Positions 7,866 to 15,843 of a DNA stretch of 22,243 bases are shown piece by piece (the stretch's first letter is position 1; each line of letters starts with the position of its first letter). The notes beneath the pieces were generated by a model. It made no database searches and had not been told where the DNA came from. It worked only from the letters and a program-made list of their open reading frames with translations. Made by a program: the position numbers and the translations under genes. The stretch is from Chloracidobacterium sp. UBA6041. Lineage in GTDB: Bacteria > Acidobacteriota > Blastocatellia > Pyrinomonadales > Pyrinomonadaceae. The DNA is taken from assembly GCA_002427845.1 (NCBI GenBank), contig DIYZ01000195.1:15639-37881 (forward strand), written 5' to 3'.

Positions 7866-8017
7866 GTCCAACTCCTTAGCAGTGCGGTGACAGGTTACCG
7901 CTTTGGTCTTAGGCGGCCTGGCGCCGAATTCTGTGAGTAGATTCAAGCGAATCGTGGTCGCGACCAGTCGCGACCGACCAAAGCGGTGACAGGTTACCGC
8001 ACTCCAAAGAGTTGAAC
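7866..8017. repeat. Palindromic element between bshC and mutL
   Basis: Two ~42-base arms (7866-7908 and 7976-8017) are imperfect inverted repeats: GTCCAACTC...AGTGCGGT on the left mirrors ACCGCACT...GAGTTGAAC on the right, with ACCGCTTTGGTC / GACCAAAGCGGT inside. The central 8 bases of each arm, GACAGGTT, are in the same orientation in both, so each arm carries a direct copy of GCGGTGACAGGTTACCGC. The ~67-base middle contains smaller palindromes such as GGTCGCGACC. It has no coding capacity and resembles a non-autonomous (MITE- or REP/BIME-like) element. Confidence 0.75.
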
Positions 8018-8084
8018 TTTCAACTTGATAGAGAGATTCCGGGCTGAGTTCTCGACAAACTCAGATTCGTCAGAACATAAAGCA

Positions 8085-10184
8085 ATGTCCAAGATTCGCC
8101 TCCTCCCAGATCACGTCGCCAACCAGATCGCCGCCGGCGAAGTAGTTGAGCGTCCGGCCTCGGTTGCAAAAGAACTGGTCGAAAATGCGATCGATGCCGG
8201 CGCTATGCGCATCTCGATTGATGTGGAAGCGGGCGGACGCCGCCTCTTGAAGGTTTCCGATGATGGCGAGGGGATGGTTCGCGACGACTCCGTGCTCGCT
8301 TTTGAACGGCACGCTACTTCCAAGATTGCGCGGTCGGAGGATCTGGTTAATATCAGCACGCTGGGGTTTCGGGGTGAGGCCCTGGCGGCGATTGCGTCTG
8401 TGGCGCGGGTAGAACTTACGAGCAAAACTGACGATGCGGCTGCCGCGACGCGCGTGCTGATCGAAGGCGGCAAGATGCGCGACGTCAAAGACGCGGCGCA
8501 CCCACGCGGCACGACAATCGTGGTCCGCGATCTGTTTTTCAACGTGCCGGCGCGCCGGAAGTTTTTGCGCTCCGAAGCTACCGAAAGTTTTCACTTAACT
8601 AATCTGGTCACTCACTACGCGCTCGCCCACCCGGAGATTGCTTTCGCTTTGACGAATAACGGCCGCGAGGCTTTGCGGACGGCGGCGGCGAAGGACTTGC
8701 GCGAGCGCGCTTATCAGATTTTCGGCGCCGAATTCCTGGACAATCTGCTCGAAGTGGGTGGCGGACATCCGCAGATTGCCCGCGTCAGCGGTTTTGTTTC
8801 TGCTCCCCGTGATCGGCGTACTTCGCGTGATGCGCAGTACCTGTTTGTGAACGGACGTTTTGTTCGCGACCGGCTGATTTCGCGCGCGCTTTCGGAAGGC
8901 TACCGCGCGATCCTTCCGCACGGCGTTTATCCGGCAGCACTCCTTTTTATTGAAACACCACTGGAAGAAGTTGATGTAAACGTTCATCCGGCAAAGACGG
9001 AAGTAAGATTTCGCCGCGCCGCCGCGGTTGCAGATGCCGTGCGCGATGCGGTTCGCAGTGCGCTCGCGAGCGCCGGTTACGTGCGCACTGAGGCGAAAGC
9101 CGAATCGCCAACCGCTGGCGATCAACCACCAGCTCAACCAGACTCCGCTGGTTTTGCTAATGCGATGTCGGCAGCGGGAGAGGCCCAGGTTAACTCGCCA
9201 GGTAGTAAGGCGGGCTTTGAGAATCTTGCTGCTGGAGAATATCGAGCAACTCAAGAAGCCGCGACTCAGCCGCGTATCGAATTCTCTTCATTGCCGATCG
9301 AGGACGAGGAAAGCTCTATAGAGAATCTAGCAGACCGGGCTCTGTTGAAGTCGGATACTGTGCGCGATCTTGAAGCGATCATGCGGCAGGCTGTTGCGTC
9401 CCACGAGGTTTCACCGGACGCTCCAATTGCAATCGATTCTGAGGGTGGCGAAGGCGTAACCGATAGGGACGACTCCTTGGAGTGCGACGGCTCGACGCCG
9501 CTTTCTAAAGCGCTGTCAAGCCAGCGCACTCCAAAAACGACCCCTTCACTGCCACCCTTGAACTCCGCGGAGAAGTTTGCGCGTGAAGTTTCAGTTGAAT
9601 CGTTGTCAACGGATATTCGTCCGCTGGGCCAACTGGACGAAAGTTTCATCATCGCCACGGACAATGAAGGCTTGCTGCTGATTGATCAGCATGTAGCCCA
9701 CGAGCGCATTTTGTTTGACAAGTATCGCGCGCTCGAGTCAGCGCGACTGGCGGAATCGCAACAGCTTTTGATTCCGGAAACGTTTGACTTAACGCCGGCG
9801 CAGGCTTCGATCTTCGACGCGATTGCAGTAGAGCTTGAGAGCTACGGCTTTGAGTTGATGCGTCTGTCCGGTCGCACGGTGGCGATAAAGGCAGCGCCTG
9901 CCGACCTACCGGCAGGCGAAGCCCGCAACATGCTCGCCGAGATTCTCGATACAGTTGATCAGGAAAAGAAGGGAACTGCGCGCGAGACGTTGCGCGACGA
10001 CATCGCCGCTTCACTTGCTTGTCACGCAGCTATCAAGGTCAACATGCCGCTGTCGCCCGAGAAGATGCGCTGGCTAATTGATCGATTATTGAAAACGTCT
10101 TCACCCACCACCTGTCCCCACGGCCGCCCGGTAATTCTCCGCCTCGCAACACGCGACATTCTCAAAGGCTTCCACCGGATTTGA
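8085..10184 (+). CDS. mutL: DNA mismatch repair protein MutL
   Basis: MutL couples mismatch recognition by MutS to strand incision. The 699-residue product has the GHKL ATPase N-terminus: ELVENAIDAGA (Glu30, Asn34), DDGEGM near residue 60 and GFRGEAL near residue 94. A long acidic, low-complexity linker spans about residues 330-500. The C-terminal dimerisation/endonuclease domain has DQHVAHERILFD from residue 534, ACHAAIK and CPHGRP. Those last motifs point to an incising (MutL-alpha-like) enzyme, although the final glutamate of the DQHA-x2-E-x4-E motif is Asp here. The ATG at 8085 is chosen because family homology begins at MSKIRLLP; the frame extends upstream to TTG 8025 without recognisable sequence. 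It follows bshC across the palindromic element. Confidence 0.97.
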   Translation: MSKIRLLPDHVANQIAAGEVVERPASVAKELVENAIDAGAMRISIDVEAGGRRLLKVSDDGEGMVRDDSVLAFERHATSKIARSEDLVNISTLGFRGEALAAIASVARVELTSKTDDAAAATRVLIEGGKMRDVKDAAHPRGTTIVVRDLFFNVPARRKFLRSEATESFHLTNLVTHYALAHPEIAFALTNNGREALRTAAAKDLRERAYQIFGAEFLDNLLEVGGGHPQIARVSGFVSAPRDRRTSRDAQYLFVNGRFVRDRLISRALSEGYRAILPHGVYPAALLFIETPLEEVDVNVHPAKTEVRFRRAAAVADAVRDAVRSALASAGYVRTEAKAESPTAGDQPPAQPDSAGFANAMSAAGEAQVNSPGSKAGFENLAAGEYRATQEAATQPRIEFSSLPIEDEESSIENLADRALLKSDTVRDLEAIMRQAVASHEVSPDAPIAIDSEGGEGVTDRDDSLECDGSTPLSKALSSQRTPKTTPSLPPLNSAEKFAREVSVESLSTDIRPLGQLDESFIIATDNEGLLLIDQHVAHERILFDKYRALESARLAESQQLLIPETFDLTPAQASIFDAIAVELESYGFELMRLSGRTVAIKAAPADLPAGEARNMLAEILDTVDQEKKGTARETLRDDIAASLACHAAIKVNMPLSPEKMRWLIDRLLKTSSPTTCPHGRPVILRLATRDILKGFHRI

Positions 10185-10189
10185 CGTAC

Positions 10190-10696
10190 ATGCTTTTGCA
10201 AATTCTATTTCTGTTATCGTTTTCCATCGTCGCGCAGGCTGATTGCCGAACTGTTGATGATCGCGATAAACGCCCGTTTGATGAATTAAGTCCAATCGTT
10301 ATTGATATTGACAACGATGGTAAGCCTGACAGGATTCTACCGCGCGTCCTGAAACTCAAGCCCACACTCCAGCGGCATGGCCCTAAAAGGACCAGAGAAA
10401 AGGAATCGCATTGGATTGTCTTTGATCTGCATACAAGTAAAGGTCGAAATCTGAAATCGTTCTTTCGCTATCAATACGGTTCGGATTGGGCTAACTACTG
10501 GGTTTACGCACTCGTTCCGTGCGATGTGAATGGTGATGGAAAAACGGATCTCGTCTTCTACTCCGGCGACGATGAATCGGACGACACAATTATCCTGCTC
10601 AATAAAAACGGGCGGTTCGTCGTTCATTCCAAAAAGCATTCAGAAGGAAACCCAAGCGCTAACGCTGCGAAGCCGGCGTTTCCATCACTTGCTTGA
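10190..10696 (+). CDS. Small secreted protein with Asp-rich calcium-type loops
   Basis: The 168-residue product starts with a signal peptide (LLQILFLLSFSIVAQA, likely cleaved before DC). Two EF-hand/FG-GAP-like loops follow, DIDNDGKPDRI and DVNGDGKTDLVFYSGDD, of the kind found in VCBS/FG-GAP repeats and dockerins. They probably bind Ca2+ outside the cytoplasm. The ATG at 10190 lies six bases after the mutL stop; a TTG at 10181 would overlap mutL. No enzyme motif is visible. It converges on the SelO-like gene with a 21-base gap and shows no clear terminator. It may be co-transcribed with mutL by position only. Confidence 0.7.
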   Translation: MLLQILFLLSFSIVAQADCRTVDDRDKRPFDELSPIVIDIDNDGKPDRILPRVLKLKPTLQRHGPKRTREKESHWIVFDLHTSKGRNLKSFFRYQYGSDWANYWVYALVPCDVNGDGKTDLVFYSGDDESDDTIILLNKNGRFVVHSKKHSEGNPSANAAKPAFPSLA

Positions 10697-10717
10697 GCCC
10701 CGAAAGCGCCGTCCGAT

Positions 10718-12526
10718 TCAGATGGATTCTTTGTATTCTTCCAGATTCTCTTGAATGGTAATCAGGAGACGGGATTTGAGGGTCCTGGGTTTGAGCTGCT
10801 CGGGCGCGACCGGCTGCCATCTCCCCGGAACCAAAACCTGCGAATCGATAAAGGCATCGAGCGCCTCCTGCAATCCGTTAACTTTAATCTTCCCCGTGAT
10901 GGCAATCACTTCTTCAATGATGTAGACCAGTGCATCTCCCGTTAAGCGATGCCGGTGGTTGATGATCGCTGATCTCTCTTGCAGTGTTTTCAGCACCTGG
11001 TCAAACGGCTCACCCAACGCGGCAATCAGCCGCAGGTAACACTGCTGAAAGTTCTTGACCTGGGCGCTGCGTGAAGGCGTCAATTGCAGGTCTCTTTTTC
11101 CTACGTAAGAAGCGGCCATGACGCGCAAGAAGATATCGTCGGGCATGTAAGCACTTTCGTCATCGACGCGACTTATTGTTTGCGCCACATAATAGGCGGG
11201 CAATTGCCGTAGCAGGTTGCGGATGAGAAACACCGGCTTGTGGGTTAAGCCGTCCGGGAGTTTTTCAATACCTTTAGACACTTTGAGATCTTCAAAGTAG
11301 GTCAGAGATCTATGAAACTCCTTGATCTCTTTTCGTGCTGTCTGCATGAGCTGGTCTATTTGTTCGCGAGTGAAACCTATTCTCCAGAGGATGCGGCAGT
11401 TGCTTTCGTTCTCGAAAGCAGAATCAAACACTTTCAGACATCCAGCATCTTTGAACGCACGCAGATTCTTCTTCTCACCCGAACAAATGAAAGCCATGGC
11501 TTGAGCAAACGTTTGCACGATTAGGCGCGCCCAGTAGCGTTGTTCAGCCAGCGAAGCGGAATAACGATCCACATCCTTGAAGCGATACTTATCGTGCTTG
11601 GCGGCAAACTGCCGAATGGATCCATAATCGAGGATAGCGCCGCTCGCCAGCATGTTATCTCCGTCCCACGCCAACCAGTTGAAGATGTATTCCTCCTCGA
11701 GCAGGGCAGCCATCTTTCCATAAGAGCACGCAAGGTAATCCAGGGCCTGCTCGTATTTTGCGGTCTCGTCATCTGGTATCTGCCAGAAATTGTTCTCAAC
11801 TTCCCGCTCGATGAAGTAATCTACCGACGCTTTGACTTCTGCGTGCCGGCCCTGTTTGAGATAACGAAAGATGTGCGCTGGTCGAATTAGATTAGGCGCG
11901 CTTCTGACTCCAATTGCGCTCCCATCAGAAAAGCCAATCACAGCCAGACAACGTTCGGTGGGAATACCTTGCCGGTAGAAGATCTCCGACATGACGGCGC
12001 TGCCCAGCATCTCGTCCATCTCCGCCAGTCCTGAAGAATAACCATAGCTCTCATCGCCAGTCTGGACAGCTCCGTCTGACTTCTGTGCGCCCGGACTCAA
12101 AATCGTGGCCCCGGTTCCCCGACTTGAGATGTCAAAGATCAAGTTACTGGTCCGCAAGTAACCATTCCAAATGCTTCTACCATCTCCGGAGGTCTTACCC
12201 TGCTTATTGCGGTGCTGGGTTTGCAGATAACGAGTGGCCATGTAGGACCCGGGCTTCACCGTCTCAATGGGATATTTCTTCCCAAGCTTTAGATCATATT
12301 CATTGATGATTTGAAGCGAGAAAGTTTCGAGTATGGCTTGTTCGAGGTCTTTATTAATGATACGCGGATGGTCGAAGGGGATCAGTTCCATCTCCCCCGC
12401 GAGCGGGAAATTGAAATAAAGGACACGACCCTTTAGCCGGTGGCGAGCGCGATAGTCAATATAACCATCAGGACTAACTTCCCGCCAGGGATGTGTGCCG
12501 TCTAGATCTTTGAACTTCTCATACAT
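10718..12526 (-). CDS. Divergent SelO/YdiU-family protein (pseudokinase, putative AMPylator)
   Basis: SelO proteins are pseudokinases that transfer AMP from ATP to protein side chains, in a redox-linked role in bacteria and mitochondria. This 602-residue product keeps the family's order of landmarks. SSRGTGATILSPG (residues ~134-146) matches the KGSGxTPYSR nucleotide loop. SAVMSEIFYRQGIPTERCLAVI matches the SEA...LGIPTTRAL segment. GVRSAPNLIRPAHIF matches the VAPSHIRFGHF stretch. WDGDNMLASGAILDYGS (residues 277-293) matches the metal-binding TDNMxxxGxxxDYG motif, with Asp280 and Asp290. The lysine before the Gly loop is Arg here, and overall similarity is low, so this is a distant branch or a different activity. 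It has no C-terminal Sec codon. The ATG at 12526 has no clear ribosome site. Confidence 0.7.
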   Translation of the reverse strand: MYEKFKDLDGTHPWREVSPDGYIDYRARHRLKGRVLYFNFPLAGEMELIPFDHPRIINKDLEQAILETFSLQIINEYDLKLGKKYPIETVKPGSYMATRYLQTQHRNKQGKTSGDGRSIWNGYLRTSNLIFDISSRGTGATILSPGAQKSDGAVQTGDESYGYSSGLAEMDEMLGSAVMSEIFYRQGIPTERCLAVIGFSDGSAIGVRSAPNLIRPAHIFRYLKQGRHAEVKASVDYFIEREVENNFWQIPDDETAKYEQALDYLACSYGKMAALLEEEYIFNWLAWDGDNMLASGAILDYGSIRQFAAKHDKYRFKDVDRYSASLAEQRYWARLIVQTFAQAMAFICSGEKKNLRAFKDAGCLKVFDSAFENESNCRILWRIGFTREQIDQLMQTARKEIKEFHRSLTYFEDLKVSKGIEKLPDGLTHKPVFLIRNLLRQLPAYYVAQTISRVDDESAYMPDDIFLRVMAASYVGKRDLQLTPSRSAQVKNFQQCYLRLIAALGEPFDQVLKTLQERSAIINHRHRLTGDALVYIIEEVIAITGKIKVNGLQEALDAFIDSQVLVPGRWQPVAPEQLKPRTLKSRLLITIQENLEEYKESI

Positions 12527-12655
12527 AGTGGATCGTTGTTATGAGAAGGGGCCAACCAGAGAGAGTGTGAAACCTAACGCCGAGAGAGTCAATCAATATT
12601 TTCTATGGGGCTTTCCGGCTACCCCGAAACGTTCCCGAAAGCGAGTGGTGATAGC

Positions 12656-13420
12656 TTACAGCTTGGCAAGCGTCTGCATTACCAGTTCGTGGTTGGAAAG
12701 GTCGGGGAGCAGCGCATCGGGTTTACACGCACGAATATCATCTTCGCTGTAGAAGCGGCCGGTATTTACTGCGAGTGAGCGGGCGCCGAAGTGCCGGGCA
12801 CATTCAATGTCATTAGGCGTGTCGCCGATGACGATGAACTGTTCGGGCGCGAGATCGAGTTGCAGATGTTTGCGTATGCGCTCGGCGGCGAGGGCCGGAA
12901 GATCGCGGCGATCGTGCGACTCGTCGCCAAAAGCGCCGGGCAATGTAAAGAACCCGGCGAGGCCGCCGAGTTCCATTTTGAGGTAAGCCGCTGGCTCGAT
13001 GTTGCCGGTTAACAATGCTGATTGGTAGCGCGGATGATCATGGACCGCTTGTAGTACTTCACGCACGCCTGGTAGCACTTCAAAAACCTGTTCACCGTTG
13101 CCGGTGAATTTGCGCATCGCTTTCATGTAACTCTCGCGCAGTTCGTGAACCCGGTCACGAATGTGCTCATGTGTGAAGCCCTCATGCTTCAGAGCTTCGC
13201 CAACTATTTGCAGGTCAGTCATGCCGGAGACCTTCATCTGCGGTAGCCGACCGGCAGTGCCGAAGACTTCCTTGAGCATCGGAACGGTGTAATCCTTAAA
13301 CGACCCAGCGCGTGTTGAGCGCATCAGCGTGCCGTCAATGTCCCAGAGCAGGATGCGGAGGGATGAGGGCGGACGGATGAAGGATGAAGAAGATATTGTC
13401 GCAATCGTGTTATCACTCAT
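12656..13420 (-). CDS. HAD-family hydrolase (phosphoglycolate phosphatase-like)
   Basis: The product is a haloacid dehalogenase-superfamily phosphatase. Motif I is LLWDIDGTLMRS with the nucleophile Asp and the acid/base Asp two residues on. A helical cap follows (about residues 40-110). Motif II is ALLTGN, and motif IV is VIGDTPNDI. The length (254) and cap type suggest phosphoglycolate phosphatase-like substrates, but the exact one cannot be read from sequence. The N-terminal ~24 residues (SDNTIATISSSSFIRPPSSL) precede the catalytic motif and are encoded partly by a GGATGAGG-type repeat, so they may be a late addition or the start may lie further in. The SelO-like gene follows after 129 bases on the same strand. 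Confidence 0.85.
   Translation of the reverse strand: MSDNTIATISSSSFIRPPSSLRILLWDIDGTLMRSTRAGSFKDYTVPMLKEVFGTAGRLPQMKVSGMTDLQIVGEALKHEGFTHEHIRDRVHELRESYMKAMRKFTGNGEQVFEVLPGVREVLQAVHDHPRYQSALLTGNIEPAAYLKMELGGLAGFFTLPGAFGDESHDRRDLPALAAERIRKHLQLDLAPEQFIVIGDTPNDIECARHFGARSLAVNTGRFYSEDDIRACKPDALLPDLSNHELVMQTLAKL
13351..13391. repeat. GGATGAGG-type low-complexity repeat overlapping a gene start
   Basis: On the plus strand, GGATGCGGAGGGATGAGGG is followed by CGGACGGATGAAGGATGAAGA, a run of degenerate GGATGA units. It encodes the N-terminal FIRPPSSLRIL residues of the HAD hydrolase on the minus strand. Confidence 0.5.
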
Positions 13421-13449
13421 AAACGTAGTCTACGCCGCTTCAGGAAGTT

Positions 13450-13530
13450 AACCGCAAAGAACGCAAAGGGCGCAAAGGACGCAAGCAAAGTGCGCGGCGA
13501 ATCAATCTCTTTGCGCACCTTTGCGGTTTT
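13450..13530. repeat. ACCGCAAAG palindromic repeat, copy 1
   Basis: The left part has AACCGCAAAG, AACGCAAAGG and GCGCAAAGG in tandem. The right part, CTTTGCGCACCTTTGCGGTTT, is their inverted counterpart. A related element lies at 17695-17786, so this is a dispersed intergenic repeat. It sits upstream of the HAD gene and downstream of the biotin carrier gene, where it may form a transcript-end hairpin. Confidence 0.8.
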
Positions 13531-13598
13531 GTCTTCTCAGTAAACATGGATCCGCCTGCTACCGCAGGCGGTACTGACGCGGTTCCGAGCGCATCCTT

Positions 13599-14105
13599 TC
13601 ACTCAATGACCGCCAGCACATCACCGGCATTCACGGTTGCGCCGGTTTCGGCGTTAATCGAAATTACTAATCCGCCTTTGGGCGCCTTCATCTCGTTCTG
13701 CATCTTCATCGCCTCGACGACGATGATGCCGGCACCGGCTTCAACTTCCGCGCCGGGTTTTACCAGGACTCTTACAATCTTGCCCGGCATAGGTGAAACG
13801 ATTTGAGCCGAGCCGTGATCATCCGCGCCGGTGGTAGGCGCGCTGCGAAGGCGCTTCGGATCAATCACTGTTATTGCATAAACATTGCCGCGAAGGGATA
13901 CCTCGAAAGAATTGTGGGAGTCGCGCTTCGCTCCAACCCTGCATTTGTAAACATTCGAGCCATGCATTAACAGGTATTCGCCCGGAGCCAGCTCGCGAAC
14001 CTCTACTTCGTAGCGCCTCCCATCAATTTCAACAGAGCCGACTCCATCTGCGACATTCAACGAGACCGCATATTCGTGATTTGATAATTGCGCTTTCAGC
14101 TTCAT
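13599..14105 (-). CDS. Biotin carboxyl carrier protein of an acyl-CoA carboxylase
   Basis: This 168-residue protein carries the biotin that shuttles CO2 from biotin carboxylase to a carboxyltransferase. The C-terminal biotinyl domain shows SPMPGKIVRVLVKPG, the biotinylated lysine in EAMKM (Lys134) and a closing NAGDVLAVIE strand. The first ~85 residues (SVEIDGRRYEVEVREL and onward) resemble the small beta domain that joins carboxylase and carrier in propionyl/acyl-CoA carboxylase alpha chains, which points to that branch rather than fatty-acid AccB. The ATG at 14105 is preferred over TTG 14117. It lies 26 bases after the biotin carboxylase stop and is surely co-transcribed with it. No carboxyltransferase gene is in the window. 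Confidence 0.9.
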   Translation of the reverse strand: MKLKAQLSNHEYAVSLNVADGVGSVEIDGRRYEVEVRELAPGEYLLMHGSNVYKCRVGAKRDSHNSFEVSLRGNVYAITVIDPKRLRSAPTTGADDHGSAQIVSPMPGKIVRVLVKPGAEVEAGAGIIVVEAMKMQNEMKAPKGGLVISINAETGATVNAGDVLAVIE

Positions 14106-14131
14106 TTCGAACTTCAAATCGAAACAGTCCG

Positions 14132-15706
14132 CTACTCACTATCTCGAAGTCGCTTGCCGCGAACACTCATCCGGGTCCTGGCCCCATGCAACGAAGCGCG
14201 GCCAGACATCTTCCAGCGGTTTTGCGCGTCACCAGAAGCGTGACGACTAGCAGATGCATCCCGCTGCGACTTGAGGTAATGAATGGAAGCCGCCACCGTC
14301 GCGAGATCCTGTTTGATCTGTTCTTCTCCATCAGTGTCTTCAACAAGACGCGCGGCCTTGCGGCGTTCCTCAAAACGCGAAATGAAAGCGGTATCCAGAC
14401 TGCCGGCTCTGAACTCTTCGTCTCGAACAACTTCGCGGAAGAAGGGAAGCGTCGTTTTGATACCATCCACTTCATACTCATCCAGCGCGCGTCGCAAACG
14501 ATCAATGCTTTCCTGTCGCGTTCGTCCCCAGGCAGCAAGTTTTGAAATTAGCGGATCGTAGTAAATGGAAACTTCGGAGTTGACTTCAACACCGCTGTCA
14601 TCGCGTATGCCTGGGCCAGATGGAACGCGCAAATGGCTAATGCGTCCAGGAGAGGGAAGAAAGTTATTGCCAGGATCTTCGGCGTAGACGCGGCATTCGA
14701 TGGCGTGGCCGTGCCATTGGATATCTTCCTGGTTGACGGAGAGTCGTGCGCCGGCAGCCACGGCGATCTGCTCGCGAACAAGATCGATTCCCGTTACGAG
14801 TTCAGTAACCGGATGTTCAACCTGCAAACGCGTGTTCATCTCCAGAAAATAAAATTCGCGAGTGGCGTCGGCGACAAGAAACTCCACCGTGCCCGCGCCC
14901 ACATAGTTGACCGCGCGCGCCAGCTTAACGGCAGCCGTTCCCATGCGATCTCGGAGTTCTGAGTCATCAATTGGTGACGGACACTCTTCGATAACTTTTT
15001 GATGCCGCCGTTGAATCGAACATTCCCGTTCGCCGAGGTGAACAACATTGCCCTGCGTGTCGGCAAAGATCTGGATCTCAACGTGACGCGGGCGTGCAAT
15101 TGCCTTTTCGAGATATAAAGAAGAATCACCAAAAGCCGCAGCCGCTTCGGATTTCGCATTATCGAAAGCTGAGCGCAACTCATTTGCAGACGCAACCAGT
15201 CTCATGCCTTTGCCGCCGCCGCCCGCGGCAGCCTTCAGCATTACGGGATAGCCAAACTGCTCTGCCGTTCTCTCGGCTTCTGCCACCGAGCTCAAGGGCT
15301 CGACGGTGCCGGGAACAATCGGCACACCCGCTGCGACAGCGGCCCGCCTGGCGCTTGTTTTGGAACCCATGATTTGTATCGCCGCCGGGTTTGGCCCAAT
15401 AAAGGCCAAGCCCGCTGCCGTGACGGCCTTAGCGAAGTCAGCATTCTCGGCCAGGAATCCGTAGCCCGGATGAATCGCTTCGGCGCCGGTTGTCTTTGCC
15501 GCTTTGATGATGGCATCAATTTGCAGGTAGCTTTGCACTGATGGCGCTGGTCCAATACAGGCCGCTTCATCGCAAAGCCCTACATGCACCGCTTTCGCAT
15601 CCGCCTCTGAGTAGACGGCGACGGGCGAGATAGCCAGATCGCGGCAGGCGCGAATTATTCGCACAGCGATCTCACCGCGGTTAGCAATCAGGATTTTGCG
15701 AAACAT
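14132..15706 (-). CDS. accC: Biotin carboxylase subunit of acetyl/propionyl-CoA carboxylase
   Basis: The enzyme carboxylates biotin on its carrier protein using ATP and bicarbonate. The 524-residue product opens with MFRKILIANRGEIAVRIIRA and has the ATP-grasp glycine loop KAAAGGGGKGMR. It also has the HLGERECSIQRRHQK segment, the metal-binding FLEMNTRLQVEHPVTE motif and YYDPLISKLAAWG. The last ~70 residues go beyond the standard carboxylase fold and include a linker helix (VAASIHYLKSQ) typical of acyl-CoA carboxylase alpha chains. Here that chain is split into two genes. The ATG at 15706 is preferred to TTG 15718 because homology begins there. The symbol is by similarity; pccA or accA-type names are equally possible. 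Confidence 0.92.
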   Translation of the reverse strand: MFRKILIANRGEIAVRIIRACRDLAISPVAVYSEADAKAVHVGLCDEAACIGPAPSVQSYLQIDAIIKAAKTTGAEAIHPGYGFLAENADFAKAVTAAGLAFIGPNPAAIQIMGSKTSARRAAVAAGVPIVPGTVEPLSSVAEAERTAEQFGYPVMLKAAAGGGGKGMRLVASANELRSAFDNAKSEAAAAFGDSSLYLEKAIARPRHVEIQIFADTQGNVVHLGERECSIQRRHQKVIEECPSPIDDSELRDRMGTAAVKLARAVNYVGAGTVEFLVADATREFYFLEMNTRLQVEHPVTELVTGIDLVREQIAVAAGARLSVNQEDIQWHGHAIECRVYAEDPGNNFLPSPGRISHLRVPSGPGIRDDSGVEVNSEVSIYYDPLISKLAAWGRTRQESIDRLRRALDEYEVDGIKTTLPFFREVVRDEEFRAGSLDTAFISRFEERRKAARLVEDTDGEEQIKQDLATVAASIHYLKSQRDASASRHASGDAQNRWKMSGRASLHGARTRMSVRGKRLRDSE

Positions 15707-15785
15707 GACAAGTTGCAAAGAGTAAACAGTAAACAGCGAACAGCAGACAGTGTTCGGTCAACTCTTGAACGTAAGGCTCTACAAA

Positions 15786-15820
15786 GAACAACGCCCTGCA
15801 GAGTATACAGGGCGTTGTTC
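15786..15820 (-). terminator. Strong hairpin terminator
   Basis: A perfect 13-bp stem (GAACAACGCCCTG / CAGGGCGTTGTTC) with a 9-base loop lies 24 bases beyond the stop of the zinc-ribbon membrane gene. Read on the minus strand it is followed by TTTGT. It probably ends that transcript and separates it from the carboxylase genes. Confidence 0.75.
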
Positions 15821-15843
15821 TGAGCAGAAACTAAGTGGGTCTT

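Noticed and set aside
8595..9254. 219-residue open frame on the minus strand inside mutL
   Set aside because: It lies antisense to a clearly conserved MutL region, has no ribosome site or recognisable domain, and mirrors the codon bias of mutL.
13874..14545. 223-residue open frame on the plus strand across the biotin carrier and carboxylase genes
   Set aside because: It is antisense to two well-supported carboxylase genes and has no family features.
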